Source: Thalassia testudinum
Taxonomy: Eukaryota > Streptophyta > Magnoliopsida > Alismatales > Hydrocharitaceae
Direction: 5' to 3'
Length of the DNA stretch: 64,000 nucleotides
NCBI GenBank assembly: GCA_037157565.1
Contig: JAZHRO010000039.1
Coordinates: forward strand, 43,462,001-43,526,000
The number at the start of each line of letters is the position of its first letter. The stretch's first letter is position 1. Shown here one piece after another: positions 1-11,283 of the stretch. The position numbers and the translations under genes are program-made. The notes below the pieces were generated by a model. That model ran no database searches. It was given only the letters and a program-made list of their open reading frames with translations, and was not told the origin of the DNA.

Positions 1-2424
1 TCTGGTACCACACAGAATATGAGGTAACGTCTTGCTCGAGACTTGTGCACGTTTTTCAGTATACTCGCCTTTGCCCAGTAGGCGTAAGGTTGAGTGCCAT
101 GGTGTGTGAGCTGTGCAGGGTGAGGGTTGCTTTTCGCGAGGAAATGAAGGCTCACGAAGGACTTTGGGGAGATTTTTCTTCGCAGATCAGATGTTTGTAC
201 CTCTTAACAGACGTCTAACCGGATGTCCGGAGGTAGCACCAAATGTCCAATAAAGCAGATTCAATGGTAAGGTCCTATCTGCCTGTATTTTTCGTACGTG
301 TTGTCTGCGAGTGACTGCACGTCACTGTATGCATGCAGGGTCGTTGGGAAGAGGCATAGGTGCGGTTTCCCATACACTTTAGGATGTCTGGACTCCTCTT
401 CAGACGACAGATACCCATCCCAGACGTCCGAGTGCACTACCAGATGTCTGGAAGGACCCCTAAACGACCGTGAGGGGTTCCAGATGACCGTGAGGGGTTC
501 CAGATGTCCGTTTTCAGTGCAGAATGCAAGGTGAGCATTCTGGTGTCGTTTAAGACGTCTGGAAGCTGTTCCAGATGTTTGATATCAATCTGGTTGGAAT
601 ATTCTAGGTATCAGGCAGTCGGTCCAGCTGGATCAGCCTGTCTGGTTCGGTTCAGGTGAACCGGGAAGTGTGTTTGGGCTTGTTCAGGGTCCAAACGAGG
701 TCGATTTTTCACAAACGAAGTACCATGGGCTTTCTGTCAGATTTTCCAATATGATGAAGCTTTGTTCTAAATGTTTTGAGCACATTCTTGTCATGTGAGA
801 TGACCGTTCGTGTTTAATAGGTCATCCATTCGTGGTGTGCACGGGACCAACGGAGGCTGCGAGATTTGCCGTTTGTGTCCCCACATCTTTCGATTACCCT
901 GGTAGAGTGGTTATGCTATGTCCTGTGAGTGACATACTTGAGTGCATGTTACATTAGAACTATTGATAGAACCCTTAGGATGTGAAATGAACCCTAGGGC
1001 TGAGATAGAGGAATATGCATTATTTGAATGCTTAATTTGTTATGTTGTTTACCGAATAAGTCATGAGCTACCTGTTTATAATTATTGAACCCTGACTTGA
1101 ACTGAAATACATGTTGTATCCTGTATAATTGATTGCTAAGATAATTACCGGATTGTGAAACCATGAGCTACCTGTCATGTGTTTAATTAATCATGACATG
1201 AATGGAGATATTTGGATGCTACAGAAATAAAGAATGCTTTGCATGAACCCTACGAGGAATTTGAAAGAAAACTGAAATCGTGATCTGGAAAATCTGTGGA
1301 ATGATGGAACATGTTTCCTACGGGCAGTTGTTCGGACTTAGTAAAGGAAGTGAGCTGGCTGTTGTGTACACGGTATCGAGGAGAGCAACTGTCCCTTGGT
1401 ATGGAAGTGAGCTGGCCCTCGTGTACGTGGTACCGAAGAGAGCTATAGTTCCTTTTGTGTAGGGGGGAGCTAGCCGCCCCATGGGGCCCGGGGTTAAGAC
1501 TGACCCCCCTACATCGACTCCTATTGAGGCCCACTGGGCAAATCAGGATAGTCGGGCGAGGGTACGCAGACTGTTGAGGGGCGAGACTCCTATCCTGTTA
1601 TGTGCTGTACGTTTGGGTGTACCCGCTAGTGGAAACGACTGATCGCATGCCAGTGCGGGGTAGCTACCCGTGCACGTATCGCGCATGCCGTAGTCACCGC
1701 TACGTCATGATCGTGACCTTGAGGTGGTAGACTGGGTGTAAGACTATCATGGGGCGCTCTCCCAGTCAGGAGAGTGCCACGTGTACATCCTGCATCACGG
1801 GAAAAACTACAATCAAGATCGTTCCCTTAGGGAATAGAAAGATTAAGAGACACTGTGGATCTTTGTTAGAGAAATGGCTCATAAACACTTGTAGTAAATT
1901 AACTGTATGATTGGATAATTGAATAAATGCCTGCACAAAACTACTTTTCTTTACTGTTTTTAAATGCTATAACTGCTTTAAATATACCACTCTACTTAGC
2001 GTTAGTTGACCACCGTCATATATAACCGTGTACAGGTCAGGGAGTCCAGCAGCCAACACTTCCGACTGCAGAGAGTGCTGGACCCAGTCGAGTCCATCCA
2101 TAGTTTTACTTGTTCCTTTCGGTTTCAACTATTTTCGTTGTTAGTGAGTACTTCTGTTTTATGTTGAGAACTATTATCATTATGCATTTTTGCCTTAGTT
2201 GTAATGGCTAGTGATTATGTTTCCTACCTATGGCATGTTATCCTTCTGGAATCTAAATTAAATTTCTGTTGTTGCCTTTTTTTAAATTGCTTAACTACTT
2301 GCATGTATGGTTTGTGGTTTGTTTCAAACGTTTGGGATAGTCTCTCGTTGGATGACTAGGTCTTGGGGTTAGTTGATGCGAGCTGTACCTGAGTTCCCAG
2401 AGAGGTCGGATTAAGGTCGTAACG
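1..2424 (+). mobile_element. LTR of the TEK-1 chromovirus family, cut by the left window edge
   Basis: This stretch is the reverse-complement counterpart of the two LTRs at 37915-40696 and 45694-48405, so it lies in the opposite orientation. Shared blocks include the AGACGTCT-rich part (about 200-600), the block around 1640-1830 and the LTR tail GGTCGTAAC at 2415-2423. The expected final CA is CG here. The TEK-1 LTR is about 2.7 kb, so some 300-400 bp should lie beyond the window. No methionine-tRNA primer site (TGGTATCAGAG) follows position 2424, so this is a solo LTR or the 3' LTR of an element lying to the left, not a 5' LTR. The target duplication cannot be tested because the left end is outside. 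Confidence 0.85.
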
Positions 2425-3159
2425 GTTATTTTTCGAGTAATAATTCTCAATATAACATGCTATATTAATGATTTTGCGATTTTTTCCACTCAAATGGGCA
2501 AGGTCCTCTTGTTACTAAAATACAATAAAGAAAATTTGGGCTTTCAAAATCATTCCATATTAATTATTTTATTGGATCCAAAACAACCACTCAGAATCTC
2601 TAAACCCAAGTAATCAAATGGCCATCATTAGTGTCTATATATAAGTTGCTACTTAGTTCCTTACGTTCACAATGTAGAATCATTCTTGGAGGGCCTTTAC
2701 ATCTTTTATGAAAAAAAGAACGGAATACATGTCATGGAGTAGCATCCTTGAATCTTGATGCAACTAATAGGATACTCTTAAGGGCGTGGATACAAATAGC
2801 CAAATTTCACTCTTTTTAAATTTTTATTTCTTGTAATCAAGAGAAGTATAATTATCATCTTCTTCGATATTTCCTTTCTTTTTTTTATTTGCAGATTATA
2901 CTTTTATTTTCAAATGAGTGAAGTCTTTTTATCTTTTTTTGGTTAGATTGTTATAACAAATTATCCCTTTGCTTGGATAAGTTGAGTCTTTTTTATCTAT
3001 TGTTTTAGTTATTGAAGCCCTTTTATAAAAGGATTCAATTTATCCACACAAAAGCTCATGCAAAGGTTCATGCATGTTCAAAAATTGGATATCACTAGTA
3101 TTATTTGGTTAAGTTGCACCATAATATTCAAAAATTATCTGTGATAGATATTTGATTAG

Positions 3160-3287
3160 AACTAAAATATCAATGATGTAATTTAATTCAAAATTAAAAT
3201 ATCACTGATGCAATTTAATATAAAACTAAAATATCACTGATACAATTTATTTTATAACTATATACTACCAGCACAATTTAGTTTAGA
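3160..3287. repeat. 32-bp minisatellite, four units
   Basis: Four consecutive units of exactly 32 bp start at 3160, 3192, 3224 and 3256. Each opens with AACTAAAATATC or a close variant and contains a CAATTTA core. The fourth unit is the most diverged. The units are AT-rich and carry no open frame of note. Confidence 0.85.
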
Positions 3288-4277
3288 TGGAGCATGTGAA
3301 CTTTTGCATAAATTAACTTTTGTGTTTTTGTATATTTATGCTTTACGAAAAGGGCAGGCACATGATGTAGAAAGATTAATTAAGTTAGCTAGACTAAATA
3401 AAATTTGGGTTATATATAATCTATCCCATATCTATCCCCTCCCAATCACATTCCTTCATGATCCCATGTATAGCAACTTGCCGTTTCCCCTATATTCTTC
3501 TTACTTTCCATCACTTTCTCAATCTATCATTAACTCCTTCTCTACCTTCATCAATCCATGATGTGGATTAATATCCAATTAATAAAAGTTCAAATGGCCT
3601 AACATCACCAATCTATGAATTAATAACCGACAGGATATCAATGTCGTTGAATCTATGCACAATTGATCCAGATGATGTACAAGTTCAAATTTGAATACGA
3701 TCGTATCTAGACTAGAGTGGATCAATTTCCAAGTGCTTGACCTTGTAAACTATAAACAAATACATGCATGACAAACAAACATCGGATACGTAAACAATCA
3801 GATTCATAGAAGCGTACATAGGACATGCACATATTATAATGCACAATTCATAACGATATATATATTTACATCTTCGAAGATCTACACTACATGCATATGT
3901 AGGAACTAATGGACATCATGCATATACACGCGAGCCTCACAAGAGAATTCGTCCCTTTTTGGAACGAATGGTATATATGTATACCATCACTTTATACCTT
4001 TCCGGCTAATAATTAGATACGTGCATGACAGAATGCTTTTCACTTTAACAATTAGCCTGATGGCTTTTAGGGTACCGAACTGATCAGTAGCCACATGGAT
4101 ATCGAATCCGATCGTTATCCAGGACCAATCCATAAGCCCCCCGGATTCATCTTCTGATCAGTACCCGAGAGTCGTCGTTTGCAAGTCTAAATTTTGATTC
4201 ATGTATGTATCTACGTATGGAGTGAGGGCTAATTAAATTCTCTCCGTCGACGTACGTATCCTAATGCGTTAGAAAGT

Positions 4278-4304
4278 CTCTCTCTCTCTCTGTCTCTCTC
4301 TCTC
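4278..4304. repeat. (CT)n microsatellite
   Basis: An almost pure CT run with a single G interruption. Confidence 0.9.
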
Positions 4305-4820
4305 ACAAATTAGGAGGCACTGGTCTTCATGTGATGCCAACAGTTCCGACAGATATAATTTTGTCATGATTAGCATGTGATGTTGACAAGATTCTCCAGG
4401 ATCCGTGAGGTCCATCGATCGATCAATCGCTTACTTAAATACATATGAAGATTAGGTCACGGAAGAATTTTGATGTGACCGTTCTCGACGTACAGTCCTT
4501 TTTCTCACTAATCGGTTATTTTACTCAAGTCGTCACCGACCTAAAAAAGTCAAGATACAGCATCATGCAAACAAATTTACAAGTACGTCAGGAGAATACC
4601 CCTATAAAAGGGTAAAACCACAAAATGATAAAATTACAGGGAGTGTACAGAAATGATCTCTTGGCATAAGTATCAGATGTATGCTTCTAATGGGTTCCTG
4701 AAGGAGATCCTCGACGTACGGATTCCTTGTCAGATGACCATTCTAAACGTACGGTCCTTTGATTCATGGGTATGTATATATACATGACGAGGTGCAGCGA
4801 CCTTCCCGATAAAAGCCTAG

Positions 4821-4821
<1 letters not shown>

Positions 4822-4904
<83 letters not shown>
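4822..4904. repeat. Compound (TA)n-(GA)n microsatellite
   Basis: About 40 bp of alternating TA passes directly into about 43 bp of alternating AG. Frames read through it are repeat artefacts (Tyr-Ile then Glu-Arg). Confidence 0.95.
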
Positions 4905-4907
<3 letters not shown>

Positions 4908-5750
4908 GAGGAGTCTATCAAAGGCAATTGATTAAAAATAAAAACGAGCTGGTGGAGTAGCGTTTCTCAGCGAGGGAGAGGGACGATCATGGAGATAGTT
5001 AAAAGAAGGCCGGACCCGAAGAACTCAGGTGGCCAAAAGTGACTTAATTTATATTTATTCATCATTGAGTTGGGTGTGAAAGTGAGATAAAATATTATAA
5101 GGATAATACAAGTAGATAGTCATGTTTGTTTAGCTAGTAAAATAAGTGACCGATAAAATACTTGACGTATTAATGTAATGTTTGTGTATTTGTTCAATTT
5201 TTTTTTCAAGGAAACATGAGTTAATCTTATTCATCTTCCACTTTCTAGGAGCAAGCAAAAGGTAGGGGGATTAAACCTAAACCTGTCGAATAAAAAAAAA
5301 AAGTTGATCACAACTTGTGACCTAATACAACAGCGACAAAAGAGCAACAAAGAAGAAAAAAACAAGAACAAGCATCAAAAGGAGAAAGCCCTTGGAGACA
5401 ACTGTCAATGGTCAGAGAAAATTTCCCATTTTCCAATATCAAAATCCACAAAATACGAGGTAAGAGTATTATGATATAGTTGTGAATAGGTTCATATGAT
5501 ATAGTAAACATGTTTTAATAGGTATGTTATGTTAACATATAATGATATTGATATAATGTAATGAAATGATTTGATTTAAAAGTTGACAAAAATAATGAAT
5601 AGTATCCTAATTCCTCATAAAAAATGTCTCAAGAGATATTCTTCCACTTATCTCGTGCCCTTAGTGATGGGACCTTTTTTTGTTTTCATTTTCTTTTTAA
5701 GTAAAAGTCCTTGGAAAATTTTCATATTATAGTTATATCCCGTATACCTT

Positions 5751-5885
5751 CTCTCCATCAACCATGCAAAAACAAGGATCCACCCTATGTTTGGCATACA
5801 TATATATGCACTACCCCCTTCATCAAGTGGCTCAGGATGGATTCACACGATAACCGGTTGGAAGATTCAGAGCACTTTCGCTTGA
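5751..5885 (+). repeat. Tandem duplication copy A, with the uninterrupted CACTA-1 target
   Basis: Copy A and the copy at 5896-6090 share the opening ACCATGCAAAAACAAGGATC at 5761 and 5906, a period of 145 bp. Copy A continues without a break through the stretch that in copy B is split by CACTA-1. Its 5820-5885 part matches 6065-6090 joined to 50747-50795. It is therefore a local empty-site paralogue that confirms where CACTA-1 begins and ends. Confidence 0.85.
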
Positions 5886-5895
5886 TTTCAACCCT

Positions 5896-5958
5896 CTCAC
5901 CGTTGACCATGCAAAAACAAGGATCCACTACATGTTTGGCGCGCCCACACACACACAC

Positions 5959-6043
<85 letters not shown>

Positions 6044-6090
6044 CCCGAGACGAGGGCGCACTACCCCCCTTCATCAAGTGGCTCATGATG
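5896..6090 (+). repeat. Tandem duplication copy B (left half), ending at the CACTA-1 insertion
   Basis: This second copy of the 145-bp unit is enlarged by a compound microsatellite and ends with ATG at 6088-6090, the target duplication of CACTA-1. The missing right half of the unit resumes at 50747. Confidence 0.85.
5947..6041. repeat. Compound (CA)n-(TA)n-(TG)n microsatellite
   Basis: A short CA run, about 46 bp of TA and about 34 bp of TG lie in series inside duplication copy B. The equivalent place in copy A (around 5800) has only a brief CATATATATG, so the array expanded after the duplication. Confidence 0.95.
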
Positions 6091-6111
6091 CACCAGCAGA
6101 AAATGTGTATT

Positions 6112-6535
6112 TTGAAATGAACTTTTAGTGATTATTTTATAATCGTTGCCAATTGTTTATCTTAAGGATGATTATATAAATGATCGTAGTCAAAAGGTCT
6201 TCTCTCTCCCCTGCCATCCAAGTGTGGTGTGAGGTAATATTTGTTGACGATTATTATTGAAATCGTCTCTAAATGATAATTGGGGAGGCGGGCTTCTTAG
6301 GCACCACGGGTGAAGTAATTGGAATGGGTAGGCTTTTTGCACACGTGATGGAAAAATTGAGGTTTAGGAGACGAGTTTTTTTGAAGCCGTCGTCAATTGT
6401 CCATAGAAAATTACATCCATCTAAAAGTTGATGACGTTCAGTGGGGACGATTTTGCTATATAACCGTCGCGAAGCACACCAAATTTGTTCTTTTGGCAAC
6501 GGGTTTTATAGGAATCGTAGCTAAAGGTCAAGATA
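6112..6535 (+). promoter_or_regulatory. CACTA-1 left subterminal repeat region
   Basis: Short inverted pairs built on ATCGT/ACGAT cores recur here, for example TAATCGTTGCCAA at 6141-6153 and ACCGTCGCGAAG near 6461-6475. The same type of motif, with TTGGCAACGATTATA, is found at the opposite end (50284-50743). In CACTA elements subterminal repeats are the binding sites of the TNPA protein. That these particular motifs serve this role is inferred from position and repetition only. Confidence 0.65.
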
Positions 6536-6539
6536 TTTT

Positions 6540-6950
6540 CACACCAATGATCAACCTTCTCCACCTCTCCCTCTTTTCTTCTTCAACCTCTTCTCCCTGT
6601 CCTCACACGACCTCGCCCTTGACGTTCGCACCTTCTTGTCCGCGACTGCCCCGAACCTCTGCTTGTTCGCGACCTCGAGCTCCTCCACACCCTCTCCACC
6701 GGCCTCCCGTAAGGTTGACATTTGTCCTCCTCTGCCTCGTCACGACGCCACCACCGCCTGCCCCCTCGTGAGCTTTCCCTACCCCGTGTGCGCCCGCGGA
6801 CCTCCACGCAAGCTCCCCCTTCCCCTACTACCAACTCCTCACCCTCACGCACAACCCCTCCCCCTACTGCTTCCCCAATGCACTGCCCCTTCCCACTCGC
6901 CGCCATCACCACCAACACCCTCCCCCTCCACAACCATAGACTTTGTTTTT
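6540..6950 (+). other. Pyrimidine-rich, GC-rich block of CACTA-1
   Basis: The sense strand is strongly C- and T-rich with runs such as CTCCCCCTAC. It sits between the subterminal repeats and the transposase gene. CACTA-2 has a block of the same sense-strand bias in the equivalent position (35505-36250, minus sense). Open frames here (Pro/Ser/Thr-rich) exist in several frames at once and are composition artefacts. It may be untranslated leader or a first exon; nothing decides this. Confidence 0.5.
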
Positions 6951-7095
6951 TGTTAATTAGAAAATTTTTTCTATTTATTACATTTATCGTTTGTGAAATG
7001 AATTTAAATATAGCTAATGAAATTAGTTTGGTAATTTATTTATATGTTAATTAATGTAAATCAATGTTTAATAAATTTGTTGGCATGAAAATTAG

Positions 7096-7466
7096 TTGAC
7101 AAGAAATGTTTTAAATTTGCATGTTAATTAATTTTTTTAATGAAATTTACATGTAATTAATTAGATTTTGTTTTTACAAATTAGTGCATGTAATTATGTT
7201 ATTCATAAAATTAAATTTACATGTTAGATTAGGTTATTAGTTGACATGAAATGTTTTAAATTTTCCATGTAATATAATTTTTGTAATGAAATTTGCATGT
7301 AATTAATTACATTTTGTTACTTGCAAATTATTGCATGTAATTTTGTTATTCATAAAATTAAATTTTCCTGTTAGATTAGGTTATTAGTTGACATGAAATG
7401 CTTTAAATTTTTCATATAATATAATTTTTTTACTGAAATTTGCATGTAATTAATGACATTTGGTAG
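7096..7466 (+). repeat. About 146-bp AT-rich tandem repeat, 2.5 copies, inside CACTA-1
   Basis: Units start with TTGACATGAAATG-type sequence at 7096, 7241 and 7388, giving periods of 145 and 147 bp. Each unit contains GCATGTAATTAATTA and TTATTCATAAAATTAAATTT. The third unit is cut after about 80 bp. No matching array was seen in CACTA-2. Confidence 0.85.
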
Positions 7467-7726
7467 TTAAATGTTTGATTGGTAGATATTAGTACCACAT
7501 ATACTTACACAAATTTAGAAGCACCTAATGACAAATAATAAGAATTCTAACCCTTAGGTAACAGGTTGTGAGAGTGATATAATTGTGTCAAAATATTAGC
7601 CTGTTGAGACTTATGATCATGTTATATGAACAATGCAGAGTGAGTGTATACCTCACATACATCCACAATGCATTATCTTTATAACATTCCATAAGTGTCA
7701 TCGTCCTTAGTTCTGAGCTAAGGGGG

Positions 7727-7985
7727 GTCCTGGAAGATTTGATCACAACTTAGGGTTACTTGTTATATGTAACTAGTGTGTAGAGAAATTTTGGATGCAT
7801 TTCTGACTTCTTTGGTGTACCAACTAATCTTAACTACACACTTGAAGTGTCCTTTAGTGGAAGTTATTAGGAATGTAATTAAGATTAATCATGAGAGATA
7901 TACTAGAGAAGTGTAGGGAGATGCTGTCGAAATTTCTTCACACACTAGTTGCATGTAACAACGTTCTGATCAAATCTTCGGAGAT
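7727..7985 (+). repeat. Conserved foldback upstream of the CACTA-1 transposase
   Basis: Two arms of about 105 nt, about 7731-7837 and 7876-7978, are inverted and imperfectly complementary. Both arms carry GAAGATTTGATCA and CTAGTGTGT in opposite senses. They are separated by about 40 nt, and one arm has an extra block of about 11 nt. The foldback ends about 100 bp before the conserved DKSWI peptide that opens the TNP2 protein. A collinear, equally complementary foldback stands at the same place in CACTA-2 (33772-34031), so it is a family trait. It would form a long hairpin if transcribed. A small-RNA precursor or a splicing/translation control element are possibilities, neither shown. Confidence 0.8.
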
Positions 7986-8080
7986 GGGCTATCAACTGAA
8001 AATCTTCTTTAAAATACAAATACCTTTCATATATTCGATCATAACTTCCAGGTTGTTTGGAATAAAAATTTTAAGTTATC

Positions 8081-10607
8081 AAAGACAAGTCTTGGATTGG
8101 TTTGAGGAATTTGGATTACACTAAATATACGAGTAAAGTGATAGGAAACAGTATAAACATGGAGAATCTTTTGAGAAAATAGTTTGTCCATGTAGGAAGT
8201 GTTTCAATGGATTTGTCCAGGATAAGAACATAGTTCTAGAGCATGTCATTTGTAATGGTTAGTAGCAGCATTACACGAAATGGACTACATATGGAGAGGA
8301 ACCAGCATAGAATAACACACAGAATGCAATAGAAATGGATGAGTCTGATGACGAGGAAGACAATGATAATCAAATTGATGAGATGCTGCATGAAATGTGA
8401 AAGGTTGATCCTGATATTACAAATGATGAGGAAGGACTCAATAGCTGTAATAAGTTCTATGATGCGATGAAGATAGCTGAAGAGTCTATCGCACCTGCAA
8501 TAAGTTCAATGTCGAGGTTGTCCTTTCTTGTTGAAATTATTCCAAATGAAAGTTATGAATAGAACAACAATGAAATTGATGTTGAAGGTGCTTCAATTTA
8601 TACGAGAGTTGTTAAATAATCCCAGTGATGTGCAAGAGTCATGATATGAAGCCAAGAAACAAATCTGAGTACTTGGTATGAATTGTGAGAAGATTCACGC
8701 ATGTCCCAATGACTGGTGTTATATAAAAACGAGTACACTAGCTTGACTCCCTGCCCAATATGTGGTAAGGAAAGATATAAAGGAGAGAGGAAACAAGCTA
8801 GAAAGGTACTTCATTAATTTATGTTGATTCCAAGGTTGCAACGGCTATTTTTTTCTAGTAGAACTGCAACATGGATGAGGTGGCATCACGAAAACAGGTC
8901 AAAAGATGAACTTATTTGCCATCCAACTGATTCAGATGAGCGGAAAAATCTCGACAGCAAACATTTATCTTTTGTAAAGGATTCACGTAATGTCAGATTG
9001 AGACTTGTAAGCGAAGGATTTAATCCATTTAAGAACATGTTCTCATCATATTTTATTTGGTCAGTCGTGATGGTTACTTACAACTTACTTCCTTGGTTAT
9101 GTATGCGATTCTCGTTATGATGTTAACCCTCTTAATCCCAAGTCCCAAGCAACCAAGAAATGCAAATGAAATCTACTTACAACCGTTAGTAGATGAATTG
9201 AAACAACTATGTCACGACGATGTTCAAACCTTTGATGTAAAGAAGAAAGAATTCTTCAAAATGCACGCAACTTTGTTATGGACCATTAATGACTTCTCAA
9301 TGTATGCGAACATTTTTGAATGGAATATGAAAGGGAAGTTTGCATGCCCAGTATGTATGGAAAATAGACATCATTTGCATCTGCCTGAAAGTAAAAAATT
9401 TGCATAGTTAGGATATTGCAGATTTCTTCCCATTGAGGATAGATGGCGGGGTGCACAATTTAAAAATAGATTTGACGGTAGAAGTTGTAGGTATTCCAGT
9501 AGGAATTCGAAAAATAAGTTATCGACAAATTCTATTCGACTTTTAGGGTCTAAAGTAATTGCAAAATTACAACAACTTGCCAATGTATGACTCGGTCGCC
9601 CATTCAGGAAAGATCTGACAACATTAAAAGACTTAGGTGTTAAGAAGAAAAACACATTCTTCTTGGAGCTTATGTATTAGAAAGATCTTATAATACGTCA
9701 TAATTTTCATGTCATGCATATTAAGAAAAATATCATGTACAACATCTTAGACATGTTAAATTTAACAGATAATCCCAAAGACACGTTAAGATCAAGAAAT
9801 GACAAAAAGAAACTGGGTATCCGTCCTAAGCTACGTGTAATTGAAGGAGAAGAAATGCCACGAGCAATGTACGGTTTACAATAAGGATAAAGGGATAAGA
9901 TATTCTCTTTTTATTAAAGGAATACGAGTCTCAAATGGGTTTTCCTCATAGTTCTCGCATTGTGTGAATGAAGTTCAAAAGAAGATCAGTGGATTGAAAA
10001 GTCATGATTCATATGTTTACATGCATATTTTGTTTCCGCTAGCTATTCGTAGAGTGTTGTTAGATCCAATGGTCGATTCATTCGCAGAGATGAACCAATT
10101 TTTTAAAGTCGTTTGCTCGAAGACTTTGAATTGTGAAAGTCTACACTATTAGAATGGTCAAATTGTAATTACACTTTGGAAAATAGAACAAATTTTTCTC
10201 CCAGCTTTCTTTAACGTCATGATGCATCTAACGCTACATCTTGCAAATGAAGCAAGAGTTGATGGACTTGTACGGTATAAATGGATGTATCCAGTTGAGC
10301 GATTTCTAAAAAAGCTAAAAGATTACGTCTTAAATAAAGGTAAGCCAGAGGGGTCAATTGTTGAGAGTTACCTTCTAGAAGAATGTATAAACTTCTGTAC
10401 CATGTATATGAATATTATCGACAATAGATTCAATCGACTGGTGAGGAATTTTGATGAGGGATACAATAAAATAAATGATGACACTTTAACAATTTTTGAC
10501 ACGAGGGGAAGGTCGATACTGCACACAGAATATAGAATGATTGATTTAATGGATTGACAGCTAGCTCATTTGTATATCTTGAAATAGATTCCTGTTGTCG
10601 ATCCTTT
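8081..10607 (+). pseudogene. CACTA-1 TNP2-type transposase, 5' part (broken)
   Basis: The gene opens with a DKSWI peptide near 8084, whose start codon is lost. A Transpos_assoc zinc-type motif (VCPCRKCFNGF) follows at about 8187-8220. The TNP2/Transposase_21 core runs 8821-9900 in alternating frames, with the peptide HPTDSDE and the Cys pair CPVC. After a linker at 9964-10152, a DUF4218 domain lies at 10219-10557 (MMHLTLHLANEARVDG, then YPVERF). Several stops and frameshifts interrupt it. CACTA-2 is inserted at 10607, inside the DUF4218/DUF4216 linker, and the gene resumes at 36825. TNP2 proteins cut the CACTA ends; this copy cannot be functional. Confidence 0.88.
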
Positions 10608-11105
10608 AACTACAAAAATATTTAGTGTTGCCAGTCGTTAAAAATGGCCATCAATGTTCAAATAACCATTGAGAAAAAGGGTCGAGGAATCTACTACAGC
10701 TATTAGATTTTCACGACTGTTTTAGAACAATACGGTGGAGAAAAAGACGGACCACCACTTGATGTTTGGTTATTTCTCTCGTCTGTTTTCGACGATAGAG
10801 AAAGTTTTTCTCAACCATTCTAAATAAACGATCGACGAAAATATTTACTTCGATTGATATTTATGCAGTTGACTAAGATCATATTCTCGACCGTTTGTCA
10901 ATAACGGTCGAGAATGTTTCTATTGTCTTCCGTTTGTGAGCAGTATATTCTCGACCGTTCGTATATAATGGTTGGAAATTCCAATATTCTCGACCATTTT
11001 CAAATGGTTGAGAATATTAATATTGTCAACGTTTCTGAAATAACGGTCGACAATACAAATATTGTCGTCCGTTAAAAATGGTCGAGAAAGTATTCTTTTT
11101 TAAAT
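10608..11105 (-). promoter_or_regulatory. CACTA-2 3' (left) subterminal repeats
   Basis: About seven inverted pairs of a TTCTCGACCGTT / AACGGTCGAGAA motif, the two halves set about 6-10 bp apart, fill this region, for instance near 10882-10913 and 10951-10980. The same motif fills the opposite end (36254-36821). Density, placement and bilateral occurrence fit TNPA-binding subterminal repeats of CACTA elements. Confidence 0.8.
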
Positions 11106-11283
11106 GTGTTTAATTTATGTGGAAGACCTGTAAAGAACTACAAATCTAGTAAAAAAATAATCAATCACACAACTTAAAACATTTTTGCATCTAATTAAAA
11201 CACACGAAATCAAAATAAAAATTTCATATATGAAATAATGTATGCAGAGTTCATTACCAACAATAATGTATATAGAAAATACA

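Larger units (their letters stand above)
2425..5750. other. AT-rich non-coding stretch, no gene seen
   Basis: No reading frame with recognisable protein similarity was seen on either strand; open frames are short and of skewed composition. The stretch holds a 32-bp minisatellite and two dinucleotide arrays, listed separately. It is flanked by an LTR on the left and a short tandem duplication on the right. Confidence 0.6.

Noticed and set aside
3160..3287. CRISPR-like array (regular short repeats)
   Set aside because: The units are contiguous with no spacers, the genome is eukaryotic and no cas genes are present.
7727..7985. Identification of the CACTA foldback as miR820 or another named microRNA
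   Set aside because: The arms share no sequence I can match to a known microRNA. Only the principle (CACTA-encoded hairpin) is comparable.
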